A stretch of DNA of 64,000 nucleotides from Marisediminicola sp040546025 (GTDB lineage Bacteria; Actinomycetota; Actinomycetes; Actinomycetales; Microbacteriaceae): assembly GCF_040546025.1 (NCBI RefSeq), contig NZ_JBEPNA010000004.1, positions 146,294-210,293 of the forward strand. Direction: 5' to 3'. The position numbers and the translations under genes are program-made. Below, piece by piece: positions 1-8,814 of this stretch. The notes beneath the pieces are model-generated. The model was not told where the DNA came from. It searched no databases and saw only the letters and a program-made list of their open reading frames with translations. Position 1 is the first letter of the stretch; every line of letters begins with the position of its first letter.

Positions 1-77
1 CCCGAACGCCCACTCAACTACACCCGTAACTACCCTCATGCTCGTCAGTCGACACATCACGAAGGGACACATCGCCC

Positions 78-2678
78 ATGAATAACAGACAATCGGTCGT
101 ACTCGAAATCTCGGGCGTTCACTGGGCGTCATCGAAGGCCATCGCGGAGTCCACCCTCCGACGTCGGCCCGGTGTAATCAGCGTGGAGGCGAATCCCGTC
201 TCACAGACAGCGAACGTGACGTACGATCCCCACGCGACCAATGTCGGGCAATTGCGCGGATGGATCGAGGATTGCGGCTTCCATTGCGCCGGGCAATCTG
301 TCCCGGGCCACATCTGCGATCCCATGGAGGAGCCAGCCAACCGGATGAGTGCGTTCACCGGCCCCGGTCGCGATGAGGACAACAATGGGGCGATTGACCA
401 CACGAAGCATTCTGCCGAGGTGCACACAGGACCTGGTCTGGCATTGGCGGAACCGGTCCCGGGGACGCCGTCGGAGCACCTGCATAGTGAACACGGGCAC
501 GGCGCAATAGGCGCTCAGGATTTGACCGCTCCCCCTGAGGCTGCCGGGCCAGCGCATGATCACGCCCCACGCACGGCTCAGGATATGATGGGTCACGGTG
601 GTCATGGCGGCGCTGCGAGCATGGATGTGATGGTTCGCGATATGCGCAATCGCTTCCTCGTCGCCGCGATCCTGTCCATCCCGATCGTGTTGTGGTCCCC
701 CATCGGTCGGGACGTGTTCGGATTCTCAGTTCCCACACCGTTTGGACTCAGGGACGACGTTTTCTCGCTCATCCTCTCGCTGCCTGTGATCTTCTACTCG
801 GCCTGGATCTTCTTTGACGGCGCCTACCGGGCGCTCAAGGCGCGAACGCTCGACATGATGGTGCTTGTCGCAGTGGGTATCGGCGCCGGCTGGGTGTACA
901 GCGTGGTGATCACGCTGACCGGCGGTGGCGAGGTGTTCTACGAGGCTGCGACTGTGCTCGCCGCGTTCGTGCTGCTCGGGCATTGGGTTGAGATGAGAGC
1001 CCGTGGTGGTGCGAACGATGCCATCCGCACGTTGCTGGAGCTGGCGCCACCGCGCGCGGTCGTGATCCGTGATGGTGAATCCGTCGAGGTGTCCACATCG
1101 GAGGTCGTCCCTGGCGACCTGATGCTCGTGCGTCCCGGTGCAAAGGTTCCCACTGACGGTGTCGTCGAAGACGGCGACTCGGAGATCGACGAGTCAATGG
1201 TGACCGGCGAGAGCCTCCCCGTCGTCAAGCAGCCGGGGTCCGAGGTCATCGGCGCGACCGTGAACACCACGGGCACGCTTCGGGTGCGCGCCACGAAGGT
1301 TGGCGCCGACACCGCTCTGGCGCAGATCGTCGCGCTCGTGCAGGAGGCGCAGAACTCCAAGGCGCCCGGGCAGCGCCTCGCCGACCGAGCTGCATTCTGG
1401 TTGGTGCTGGTCGCACTCATCGGCGGCACCCTCGTGTTCGTGGTGTGGCTCCTTGTTGGGGCGACATTCCAGTCGGCACTTCTCTTTGCGATCACGGTCG
1501 TGGTGATCACGTGCCCCGACGCACTCGGGCTGGCGACCCCGACCGCGATCATGGTCGGCACCGGACTCGGTGCGAAGCGGGGCGTGCTGTTCAAGAACGC
1601 ATCAGCCATCGAGTCGGGGGCGAGCATCGACACGGTCGTGCTCGACAAGACAGGCACGCTCACGAGGGGCGAACCGGAGGTCACCGACTACATCCCGATC
1701 GGCTACGACAAGCTCGAGCTGCTCGCACTCGCCGCTGCAGCCGAGCGCGAGTCGGAACATCCACTTGCCAAGGCGATCGTTGCCTACGCCGAACAGCGTG
1801 GTGCACGCAAGCTCTCGGCAGAGTCGTTCCGCAATATCACCGGCCAAGGCGCCGTCTCGACGGTCGAGGGCCACCGGGTCCTGCTCGGCAACACGCGTCT
1901 GATGGATGCGGAGGGCGTCGACTCCTCAGCCGTCAGCGCGGAGCAACAGGCACTTGCGAGCACCGGCCGCACCGCCATCATCGTGGCCGTCGACGGCACG
2001 GCCGTCGGCATCATCGCTCTCGCCGATGCCGCCCGGGAGACAGCGGCAGCCGCGATCACCGCGATGCACGAGATGGGGATAGAGGTGGTGATGCTCACCG
2101 GCGACAACGCCCCGACCGCTGCGCGCATCGGGCAGCAGCTCGGTATCGACACGATCATCGCCGAGGTCCTCCCCGAGGATAAGTCGGCGAAGATCGCCGA
2201 ACTGCAGAGGGCTGGCAAGAAGGTCGCGATGGTCGGCGACGGTGTGAACGACGCACCCGCACTGGCGCAGGCCGACCTCGGAATTGCGATCGGAGCCGGC
2301 ACCGATGTCGCCATCGAGACCGCCGACGTCGTGCTCATGCGATCCGATCCGCTCGACGTACCCATCGCGCTCCGCATCGGAAAGGGCACGGTGCGCAAGA
2401 TGCGCCAGAACCTCGGCTGGGCTATCGGGTACAACGCGGTCGCGCTGCCGATCGCTGCCGGTGTGTTCTACCCGGCATTCGGGATCATGCTCAGTCCCGA
2501 GATCGCCGCGATCTCGATGTCGGGCTCGAGCGTGATCGTGGCAGTCAACGCGCTCCTTTTGAAGCGACTTCGCCTACCCGCCGCTCCGCCCACAGGCTCG
2601 GCGGCACCCCGCCCGGGGCCCGCGACACAGTCCCGCGGCGGGACGGTCAGCGAATCGATGCCGGAAGCCAACTCATGA
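78..2678 (+). CDS. Heavy-metal P1B-type ATPase with CPD motif
   Basis: An 866-residue heavy-metal exporting P-type ATPase of the inner membrane. An N-terminal ferredoxin-like metal-binding fold (about residues 6-70) is recognisable but has lost its CxxC (GVHWASS where GMTCxxC is usual). A His/Met-rich stretch follows (about 125-185) and then the membrane core. Visible motifs are TGES (actuator loop), the phosphorylation site DKTGTLT with Asp523, SEHP in the nucleotide domain, and GDGVNDAP. The transmembrane metal motif is CPD (Cys479-Pro480-Asp481), not the CPC of CopA or CPH of CopB. The LGHWVEMRA stretch and His-rich N-terminus resemble CopB-like pumps, so copper or another soft metal is plausible, but the metal cannot be assigned. 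A weak purine-rich RBS precedes the ATG. Confidence 0.93.
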   Translation: MNNRQSVVLEISGVHWASSKAIAESTLRRRPGVISVEANPVSQTANVTYDPHATNVGQLRGWIEDCGFHCAGQSVPGHICDPMEEPANRMSAFTGPGRDEDNNGAIDHTKHSAEVHTGPGLALAEPVPGTPSEHLHSEHGHGAIGAQDLTAPPEAAGPAHDHAPRTAQDMMGHGGHGGAASMDVMVRDMRNRFLVAAILSIPIVLWSPIGRDVFGFSVPTPFGLRDDVFSLILSLPVIFYSAWIFFDGAYRALKARTLDMMVLVAVGIGAGWVYSVVITLTGGGEVFYEAATVLAAFVLLGHWVEMRARGGANDAIRTLLELAPPRAVVIRDGESVEVSTSEVVPGDLMLVRPGAKVPTDGVVEDGDSEIDESMVTGESLPVVKQPGSEVIGATVNTTGTLRVRATKVGADTALAQIVALVQEAQNSKAPGQRLADRAAFWLVLVALIGGTLVFVVWLLVGATFQSALLFAITVVVITCPDALGLATPTAIMVGTGLGAKRGVLFKNASAIESGASIDTVVLDKTGTLTRGEPEVTDYIPIGYDKLELLALAAAAERESEHPLAKAIVAYAEQRGARKLSAESFRNITGQGAVSTVEGHRVLLGNTRLMDAEGVDSSAVSAEQQALASTGRTAIIVAVDGTAVGIIALADAARETAAAAITAMHEMGIEVVMLTGDNAPTAARIGQQLGIDTIIAEVLPEDKSAKIAELQRAGKKVAMVGDGVNDAPALAQADLGIAIGAGTDVAIETADVVLMRSDPLDVPIALRIGKGTVRKMRQNLGWAIGYNAVALPIAAGVFYPAFGIMLSPEIAAISMSGSSVIVAVNALLLKRLRLPAAPPTGSAAPRPGPATQSRGGTVSESMPEANS

Positions 2679-2736
2679 GCGCCACCTCGAGCGACATTCT
2701 CGGCGAAGTGCAACTGACTCGGAGTGAGATCGCAGG

Positions 2737-2933
2737 ATGGCCGCATCACGACGACCGGTTAGCCAGGAGTTCAAGGACGGGTTGTGCCGGGCGGTGATTG
2801 CCACCTCGAAGCCGATCAAGTAAGCGGCCGCAGCCTACGCTGTCGGCGCCGAGACCTTGCGTAAGCGTCGATGCCCGACCTCGTGAAGCGCGACTTCACC
2901 GCAGATCGCCCCGGAATCAAGTTCGTCGGCGCC
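2737..2933 (+). pseudogene. IS3-family transposase remnant (orfA/orfB pieces)
   Basis: Two pieces of an IS3-type transposase lie in different frames. From ATG 2737 the translation starts MAASRRPVSQEFKDG and runs through an in-frame stop at 2821-2823 into AYAVGAETLRKR, typical of an OrfA helix-turn-helix. The frame then changes to LVKRDFTADRPGIKFVG, which resembles the segment just before the first catalytic Asp of OrfB, and degenerates. Most of OrfB and both inverted repeats are missing, so this is a deleted, inactive copy. It sits just downstream of the metal ATPase; about 200 bp with no recognisable gene follow. Confidence 0.75.
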
Positions 2934-3137
2934 ACGCGCTGTCCGAAATTCACGCAGCAGCCCAGTTGCCGGCAGCAGGGTCCCCCTCACGTGCGTTGTC
3001 CACCGGCCAGTGAGCCCCCGCGCGGACACCGGACCGTTCGTGAGCAGGTTCTCTGCGCTTACCGCGACTGAGCTGGTCACGGTCGGCCCGGTGTCCGCGG
3101 CGGCGGGCTTCACGCCGCAGGACTTTCCGAGGCGCGT

Positions 3138-3632
3138 TTACACGGACTGTCGAAGGTCGGTCGTCGCGGGACCGGCTGGGACAGCGGGGGTTCGAGGCCA
3201 TGTCCAGGCGGAGCGCAGGATGAAGGCCAGGAGCAGCACCTCTAGTCCGATGGAGAGGCCGTAGAACCAGGACCAGTCCCAGGACTCCCCTACCGCGTTG
3301 AACGCCGAGACGGCGATGTAGAGCGATCCAACGACGAGGTTCGTGGCGCGGTTCACGCGGGCCGGCAGCGTCATGGAGAGCCACACCATCAGGGCCGGGA
3401 TTGCTATGAGCGCGACAAAAATGGTCATCAACGTCGGGCTGATGTCGAACTCGAAGGTGACGCCGGCGCGGAGGTCGTCGATCACGCCGGGCTTGTAGAG
3501 GTGGAAGTAGTCGATGTAGATGTAAAGGAACATGAAGCTGGTCCATGCGGCGGCGAGCTTGGACTGCACCGGGATCGGCGGGTTGTCGAGCAGGTTCGGG
3601 GTGTTCGTGCCGATGGTGCTGGTTCTGGACAT
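3138..3632 (-). CDS. DUF6326-type small membrane protein
   Basis: A 164-residue protein with four predicted membrane segments (about residues 30-48, 68-90, 95-120 and 125-145) and the conserved-looking stretch SFMFLYIYIDYFHLYKPG. It resembles the DUF6326 family of small membrane proteins, whose function is unknown. It is transcribed divergently from the TetR-type regulator at 3725. Two copies of a palindrome in the 92-bp gap suggest it is the regulator's target. The ATG at 3632 has AGAGGTCC just upstream. The family match is from memory of its characteristic motif; transport or drug response would be speculation. Confidence 0.8.
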   Translation of the reverse strand: MSRTSTIGTNTPNLLDNPPIPVQSKLAAAWTSFMFLYIYIDYFHLYKPGVIDDLRAGVTFEFDISPTLMTIFVALIAIPALMVWLSMTLPARVNRATNLVVGSLYIAVSAFNAVGESWDWSWFYGLSIGLEVLLLAFILRSAWTWPRTPAVPAGPATTDLRQSV

Positions 3633-3660
3633 GGCGGACCTCTCAGGTTTTCAGATAGAA

Positions 3661-3674
3661 CTTACGGTTGTAAG
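3661..3674. promoter_or_regulatory. Putative TetR operator, site 1
   Basis: Perfect 5-bp dyad CTTAC-N4-GTAAG, located 29 bp upstream of the divergent membrane-protein start. It is one of two matching sites in the intergenic region. Binding by the adjacent TetR protein is inferred. Confidence 0.7.
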
Positions 3675-3693
3675 GACTGATCGCCAGCGTAGC

Positions 3694-3707
3694 CTTACAA
3701 GCGTAAG
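3694..3707. promoter_or_regulatory. Putative TetR operator, site 2
   Basis: Second copy of CTTAC-N4-GTAAG, 33 bp centre-to-centre from the first (about three helical turns). It covers a possible GTG start at 3707, which supports the downstream ATG at 3725 as the regulator's true start and suggests autorepression. Confidence 0.7.
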
Positions 3708-3724
3708 TGCGCAAGGATGGGGGA

Positions 3725-4393
3725 ATGACGCCGCGCACACCGCTGAGCAGGGAGAGGATCATTGGCGCGGCAGCGGAGGTAGCCGACCGCGCGGGTGTTG
3801 CCGCCGTGAGCATGCGCAGTGTCGCGAAAGTGCTCGGCGTTGAGGCGATGTCGCTCTACCATCACGTCCCAAGCAAGGAGGCGCTGCTCGACGACCTCGC
3901 CGATTGGGTGTTCGAGAGGATCGAGCTGCCCGAGGTCGGCGACACCTGGCGCGAGGCGCTGACCGGCCGGGCACGATCGGCACGATCGGTGCTCACCGCT
4001 CACCCGTGGGCGCTCGGCATGATGGAATCGCGCCCTAACCCGGGCCCGGCGCTGCTGAAGCATCACGACCGGCTGCTTGGCGTGCTGATGATGTCAGGCT
4101 TCAGCGCCGCGCTTGCGACACATGCGTTCTCTGCGATCGACGCCTACGTGTATGGGTTCGCGCTGACCGAGTCGAGCCTGCCGTTCCAACCTGGGGACGG
4201 CGCCGAGGCGGCGTTCGCCGCCACGGTGGCGCCTGCGGCGGAGCTGTATCCACACCTCGCGCGCTCGCTCGCCGAGTTGCTGGGCGATGGCGGTTACGCG
4301 TTCGCGGACGAGTTCGACTACGGATTGGAGCTGCTGCTAGAGAGCTTGGAGCGTCGGGTCGCCGACGCGAGCCCCGCGCTGCGCGAGCGTTAG
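3725..4393 (+). CDS. TetR/AcrR-family transcriptional regulator
   Basis: A 222-residue one-component repressor. The N-terminal helix-turn-helix reads RERIIGAAAEVADRAG... SMRSVAKVLGVEAMSLYHHV (about residues 6-50), followed by an all-helical ligand-binding and dimerisation domain of the TetR_C type. The ATG at 3725 is preferred over an in-frame GTG at 3707: AAGGA lies 8 bp upstream and the GTG is inside an operator palindrome. The two operators between this gene and the divergent DUF6326 gene imply control of both. The inducer is unknown; family members commonly sense hydrophobic drugs or metabolites. Confidence 0.9.
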   Translation: MTPRTPLSRERIIGAAAEVADRAGVAAVSMRSVAKVLGVEAMSLYHHVPSKEALLDDLADWVFERIELPEVGDTWREALTGRARSARSVLTAHPWALGMMESRPNPGPALLKHHDRLLGVLMMSGFSAALATHAFSAIDAYVYGFALTESSLPFQPGDGAEAAFAATVAPAAELYPHLARSLAELLGDGGYAFADEFDYGLELLLESLERRVADASPALRER

Positions 4394-4702
4394 CGCCTCC
4401 GCCGCAGGACTCGCCCGACTAACGAAGCGAGCCACGGGTGCAGGACCCTATCAAGGGGAAATGCCCGATGGTGGCGACGTAACGGGCGCTTGTGAATCAC
4501 GTGCGGGCTCGCTGGGTGGTTTGTGGACGCGGCAGGAGGACGACGAGAGCGTCGAGGCGCCAGTCGCAGAGCCGTATTGCAGTCCTGTGCGGATCGCACA
4601 CTGATGCTCGGTCTCGTGCAGGTCACCAATAACGAGGCCAGCCAGTTCGCGCAGAGGTTTTCTACAGGTTTTCTGTAGGTGCTACACGTGCGTTAACCCT
4701 CA
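4394..4702. other. No gene seen between TetR gene and island end
   Basis: No convincing coding frame or known RNA is seen. The right part (about 4660-4690) has a short imperfect repeat, TTTCTACAGG/TTTTCTGTAGG, next to the island boundary. Confidence 0.5.
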
Positions 4703-4734
4703 AAGTCCCGGAAACCTTGCGGTTTCCGGGACTT
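4703..4734 (-). terminator. Hairpin beyond displaced tRNA 3' end
   Basis: Perfect 14-bp stem (4703-4716 with 4721-4734) around the loop TTGC, lying just downstream (minus sense) of the tRNA-like repeat at 4742. On the minus strand it is followed by a short TTTGAGG tract. It may be the original terminator of the tRNA-fMet gene, displaced by island insertion. Confidence 0.6.
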
Positions 4735-4741
4735 ATTGTTG

Positions 4742-4923
4742 TCGCGGGGACAGGATTTGAACGTGCGACCTCTGGATCAATCCCTTGGTCAGCGGTTGTT
4801 CCCTGATGTCTCGGAAACCGCCGAGTTCCCTTTAGTTGTAGGGGATGCAGGCGGTTGGCCTGATCCGAGTGTAACGGGTTCACCGCGGTCGGTTACGGAA
4901 GATTGCGATGGGTAAACGGTGGG
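4742..4923 (-). repeat. att-type repeat A: tRNA-fMet 3' end plus island end
   Basis: Positions 4742-4775 match the last 34 bases of the tRNA-fMet gene (31569-31602) with two differences. Positions 4776-4923 match 23681-23827 with scattered mismatches, sharing for instance the block ATCAATCCCTTGGTCAGCGG. The tRNA 5' half is absent. This is the arrangement left when an element inserts in a tRNA 3' end and displaces the original end. Confidence 0.85.
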
Positions 4924-4935
4924 GTGGTTAGGGCG

Positions 4936-5666
4936 ACGCCAAGAATCATAAACCGCGTGCTCCCGCGACATTGCGAATCAAATTAATGAGGACCCTTCGG
5001 CGACACCAGCCAACGCTGCCCAGTGACCCGGATACTCGGGCCGCAACTCGGCAAGCACAAGAGCATAGCGCGCACAGAATTGTCGCAGGTGGTGCTTTCT
5101 CAAGAATAGCATTTTCCAAGAGATCTTCATCATTCGTACGGGCGGCCTAATTGAAACTATGGCGGATCCGTTGACTACTTTTGAGGGTGCTCGCTAAAAC
5201 ATTTATCTCAATCCTATATTTGAGCATTATCCGAAGAGTTCCCTCGACGACGGATATCCGCCGTTATGTCAAGTGGTAGTTGCTCTATTTGCGGAATGTG
5301 CAATCAGGGTAAAAGCGGATAAGACTTCGGCCCCTCCCCGATTATCGGTCTGACCAGGGCTTTCTCGGACTCAGTTCCGTTCGATCGGGACTCTGCAGTG
5401 CCAACATTCTGTGGCCGATTCCGCTCGCTCAATCGCACCTGATCAGGGATTTCTCCGTCGTGGATTCATAAACTGCAATCGGAATGCAAAACTTGCAATC
5501 GATGAGAAGGCGTGATTCGCCGGATGGATCAGGGAATGTCGCGCACTTTCCAGTTGCCAGCGATGCCCACAATCCTGACGCTTTGCTCGAACGCGTGCTC
5601 GACGGTTGGGCGCGTGCGCAGCGCTCAAGCGACTTCTCACCGAGCACGATTCGCACTTCGACCCCA
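4936..5666. other. Lower-GC gap without a recognisable gene
   Basis: About 730 bp between repeat A and the IS21 element. The section about 5090-5330 is visibly more A+T-rich than its neighbours. Short open frames exist but have no family resemblance or RBS. It may be decayed foreign DNA. Confidence 0.5.
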
Positions 5667-5806
5667 TAGATGACGGCGCTCACTGAAATTCCCCAGTTCT
5701 GCTCACTGAAATTCCCCACTCCGGGTCGCTTCCGCACATAGAAGCGGGCCCTCCTCGATGCTGATGGTCTTCGACCACACACCCGCTCGAGAAGGGCCCT
5801 ACTCCT

Positions 5807-7132
5807 ATGCTTTCAGAGGAGGACGACGTGGACATCCACGCGCTCAAACGGCAAGGGATGACGATCAGTGAGATCGCCCGCCGCACCGATCACGACCGCA
5901 AGACAATCCGTGCTTATCTGGCCGGCGAACGTACTCCGGGGGTGCGTCAACGAGCCGCGCCGGACCCGTTCGACGCCTTCATCGATTACGTCACCGCCCG
6001 GCTGAAGGAGGACCCGCATCTCTGGGCGGCGACGCTGCTGGACGAGCTCGTCCCGCTGGGCTTCGAAGGGTCGTATCAGACCCTAACCCGCCAGATCCGG
6101 GACCGGAGCTTGCGTCCCGCTTGCACCGCCTGCGCGCATGTGACCAAGCGGCCTAACGCGATCATCGAGCACCCGCCGGGCGAGGAGACCCAGTTCGACT
6201 GGGTCGAGCTGCCCGACGCGCCAGCCGGCTGGGCGTTCCCGACCAAACGCGCCTACGTGCTCGTCGGCTCGCTCGCGCACTCGGGGGTTTGGCGGGCGGT
6301 GATTTCCCCGTCGATGGACCTGCCCCACCTGCTCGCGGCGATGACGGTGCTGCTGAGCCTGCTCGGTGGGGTGACGAAGTCCTGGCGGTTCGACCGAATG
6401 AGCACCGTGCTCAAGGCCGGGACGAGTGATCTGACGCCGATGTTCGCCGCGTTCTCCAAGCACCACGCCGTCACCGTCGTCGCCTGTCGGCCCCGGTCGG
6501 GCAACCGCAAGGGCGTGGTCGAGAAGAACAACCACACCGCCGCGCAACGCTGGTGGCGCAACCTCCCGGACGAGGTCACCCTCGAGCAGGCACAGCAACG
6601 CCTGACCGCGTTCTCCAGAGGCCAGGACGGCCGGCGCCGCGAGGGCCGCGATGGCTCCACGACGGCCGCTGTCATGTTCGCCGCCGAACGCCTCCAACCG
6701 TTGCCGCCGACGCTGTTCCCGGTCGTCGTGACGGAGCAGCGCACCGCAACACGGCAGGCGTTGATCGATTGGCGCGGAAACCGGTACTCGGTCCCGCCGG
6801 AACTGGCCGCGGCCCGCGTCGTCGTCCACCAGCGCCTCGGCACACCGACCATCGATATCGCCACGGTCTCTGGCGTCGTCATCGCCCGGCACACGCTCGC
6901 GGAGGCCGGCCTCGGGGTGACGATCCGCGACAGCGGACACGTCACCGCCCTCGAGAGCATCGCGATGGCCGCAGCGCCTCCCAGCCGGCCGCACCGGAAG
7001 AAGGAACGCATTCCACCGGGCACCGCGGCCCGCCGCGCCGCGATGGCGCTGACCGGCATTACCGAACCCACCACCGTGATCAGCCTGGCCGCCTACGAGA
7101 CGGCCGCGAAGAACAGGAACACCCTCCGATGA
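5807..7132 (+). CDS. istA: IS21-family transposase IstA
   Basis: A 441-residue DDE integrase-type transposase that catalyses strand transfer of the IS. The N-terminal helix-turn-helix (about residues 10-40) contains ISEIARRTDHDRKTIRAYL. The catalytic triad fits Asp131 (QFDW), Asp196 (WRFDRM) and Glu239 (VVEKNN). A C-terminal beta-barrel-like segment lies around 325-365. Length is slightly short for the family but nothing is interrupted. The stop overlaps the istB start (ATGA), as expected for translational coupling. Confidence 0.95.
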   Translation: MLSEEDDVDIHALKRQGMTISEIARRTDHDRKTIRAYLAGERTPGVRQRAAPDPFDAFIDYVTARLKEDPHLWAATLLDELVPLGFEGSYQTLTRQIRDRSLRPACTACAHVTKRPNAIIEHPPGEETQFDWVELPDAPAGWAFPTKRAYVLVGSLAHSGVWRAVISPSMDLPHLLAAMTVLLSLLGGVTKSWRFDRMSTVLKAGTSDLTPMFAAFSKHHAVTVVACRPRSGNRKGVVEKNNHTAAQRWWRNLPDEVTLEQAQQRLTAFSRGQDGRRREGRDGSTTAAVMFAAERLQPLPPTLFPVVVTEQRTATRQALIDWRGNRYSVPPELAAARVVVHQRLGTPTIDIATVSGVVIARHTLAEAGLGVTIRDSGHVTALESIAMAAAPPSRPHRKKERIPPGTAARRAAMALTGITEPTTVISLAAYETAAKNRNTLR

Positions 7133-7971
7133 ACACACCACTCACCACCGCCCAGACGACCGCCACGACCGTGACCGCGGCGACACCGGCGAGCGTCTAT
7201 CAGCAGCTGCGCGGCCACCTTACCGAGCTCAAGCTCGCCGACGCCGCCGACGCCCTGCCCCGCGTCCTCGACCAGGCCCAAGCCGAGGGCTGGACCCTCA
7301 CCCACACCCTCGAGCGGCTACTGGCGATCGAGGTCACCGCGACCGACGCCCGCCGTCTCTCCGGGCGGTTCCGCTTCGCGAACCTGCCCACCGGCGCCAC
7401 CCTGGACGACTTCGACCTCGACGCCGCCTCCGGCATCGACCGGTCCCTCCTCGCCGAGCTCGGCACCTGCCGCTACCTCGAAACGGCGACCAACGTGCTG
7501 CTGATCGGACCGCCCGGGGTCGGCAAAACCCACATCGCCACCGGCCTCGGCCATGCCGCAGTGCAGGCTGGCTACCGCACCTACTTCACCTCCGCCGCCG
7601 ACCTCGCCGCACGCTGCCACCGCGCCGCGATCGAGGGCAAATGGGGCACGATGATGCGATTCTTCGCCGGCCCCACGCTGCTCGTAATCGACGAGCTCGG
7701 CTACCTGCCGCTGCCCGCCGAGGCCGCGTCAGCACTGTTCCAAGTCATCAACCAGCGCTACCTGAAAACGTCGATCGTGATCACCACGAACCGGCCCGTC
7801 GGCGCCTGGGGCGAGATCCTCGGCGACACCACCGTCGCCGCCGCGATGCTCGACCGGCTCCTGCACCGATCCGTCGTCGTCACCCTCGACGGCGGCTCCT
7901 ACCGACTCCGCAACCACGCCGCCCAATCCAACGAACTCCGCCGCGTGACAACCGGCACAAACTTCCGCTAA
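7129..7971 (+). CDS. istB: IS21-family helper ATPase IstB
   Basis: A 280-residue AAA+ ATPase, related to DnaC, that assembles on target DNA and stimulates IstA. Walker A is GPPGVGKT (about residues 127-134) and Walker B is LLVIDELGYL. The arginine-finger region and the typical C-terminal segment with RSVVVTLDGGSYR are present. The open frame extends upstream of 7129, but the ATG overlapping the istA stop is the conserved start in this family. It appears intact. Confidence 0.95.
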   Translation: MNTPLTTAQTTATTVTAATPASVYQQLRGHLTELKLADAADALPRVLDQAQAEGWTLTHTLERLLAIEVTATDARRLSGRFRFANLPTGATLDDFDLDAASGIDRSLLAELGTCRYLETATNVLLIGPPGVGKTHIATGLGHAAVQAGYRTYFTSAADLAARCHRAAIEGKWGTMMRFFAGPTLLVIDELGYLPLPAEAASALFQVINQRYLKTSIVITTNRPVGAWGEILGDTTVAAAMLDRLLHRSVVVTLDGGSYRLRNHAAQSNELRRVTTGTNFR

Positions 7972-8047
7972 CCTAACCCCGCGACCCGGGGAGCTTCGAT
8001 GAGCAGGACTGGGGAATTTCGCTGAGCGCCGTCATAGACGAGTTGCA

Positions 8048-8275
8048 ATGCGACAGCTGCCAATGAGAGTCCGGGTCGACGTGACGACGCTCACGACGAA
8101 CGTCCCTAGCGGGGACGACGAGGCCGGGCGGCGAATGGCGAAGCTGGCCGCCCGCGACGAGGACCTGAGAGCACACGGCCGCTCAAGCTACCGGGTGTGC
8201 ACGACGGTCGTCATCCCCAACGGCGATTGCGTGATGATAGTCGACACGCTCGAGCGAGAGGAGATCCAGCAATGA
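8048..8275 (+). CDS. Small hypothetical protein
   Basis: A 75-residue ORF (starts MRQLPMRVRVDVTT) with no recognised domain. It begins 14 bp after the IS21 end, so its upstream region, and possibly the true start, was replaced or separated by the insertion. Its stop overlaps the next ATG (ATGA), which suggests translational coupling with the HTH protein at 8272. It may be the surviving 3' part of a longer gene cut by the IS. Confidence 0.45.
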   Translation: MRQLPMRVRVDVTTLTTNVPSGDDEAGRRMAKLAARDEDLRAHGRSSYRVCTTVVIPNGDCVMIVDTLEREEIQQ

Positions 8276-8814
8276 CGAACCTGCAGCCGGGCGTGCTCGA
8301 AGAGCCGCCAGCAATCGAACTGTTCCTGATCCCGGATGAGGTCAGCGCTCAGTTGCGGATCAGCCGCGGTGAGCTGAAACGGCGCAGGGATGCCGGTGAA
8401 GGTCCCGCGTACTTCACGCTCGGCCACACCGTTCGTTATCTCGCCACCGATTTCGAGATTTGGCAGGCCGGACGTGCGGTCCCCCAAGTCCAACCAAGGG
8501 CCGCAGTAATCTGGAGCCATGCGAGAGACGCCTATTACCCGATTGGTGGAGGACTACCTCAAGGTGATCTGGAAGGCCAGCGAGTGGTACGACGGTGGAG
8601 TCTCCACTTCGGAACTCGCAGCCGCGATGGGTGTTTCAGCTTCCACAGCATCGAGTGCGCTCAGCAAACTCGCCCGCGACGGATTCGTGAATTGGGAACC
8701 CTACGAGCAGGCCCGTCTCAGCGACCGCGGCCGAGCAGTGGCAGTCGGGATGGTGCGAAAGCATCGCATCATCGAGACCTACCTCGTCCAGATTCACGGG
8801 TACACCTGGGATGA
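8272..8814 (+). CDS. AlpA/excisionase-like HTH protein, 3' end doubtful
   Basis: The N-terminal 70 residues contain FLIPDEVSAQLRISRGELKR... VRYLATDFEIWQAG, a winged-helix AlpA/excisionase-type DNA-binding domain that picks a site by a short recognition helix and a basic wing. After about residue 80 the frame runs on, overlapping the mntR gene by roughly 295 bp in another frame. A stop at about 8502 in the +1 frame would give a more usual length of about 77 residues. Either a frameshift removed the native stop or the sequence has an error. The start overlaps the preceding ORF by 4 bp. Confidence 0.55.
   Translation: MTNLQPGVLEEPPAIELFLIPDEVSAQLRISRGELKRRRDAGEGPAYFTLGHTVRYLATDFEIWQAGRAVPQVQPRAAVIWSHARDAYYPIGGGLPQGDLEGQRVVRRWSLHFGTRSRDGCFSFHSIECAQQTRPRRIRELGTLRAGPSQRPRPSSGSRDGAKASHHRDLPRPDSRVHLG

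Larger units (their letters stand above)
5671..8034 (+). mobile_element. Complete IS21-family insertion sequence
   Basis: A 2364-bp element with imperfect terminal inverted repeats of about 55 bp (5671-5725 and 7981-8034) that begin TGACGGCGCTCA. Each end carries two copies of an inner block like GCTCACTGAAATTCCCC, as IS21 ends usually do. It carries istA and istB with a 4-bp ATGA overlap. A 4-bp target duplication, TAGA, is visible at 5667-5670 and 8035-8038, so the insertion is intact and probably recent. Both genes look complete. Confidence 0.95.

Noticed and set aside
4776..4923. A second complete tRNA gene next to repeat A
   Set aside because: Only the tRNA 3' third is present; the adjoining sequence cannot complete acceptor, D and anticodon stems.
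8272..8520. Genuine island excisionase paired with a nearby integrase
   Set aside because: The HTH domain fits AlpA/Xis but no integrase lies near it and it is in the middle of the island, so role as Xis is unsupported.
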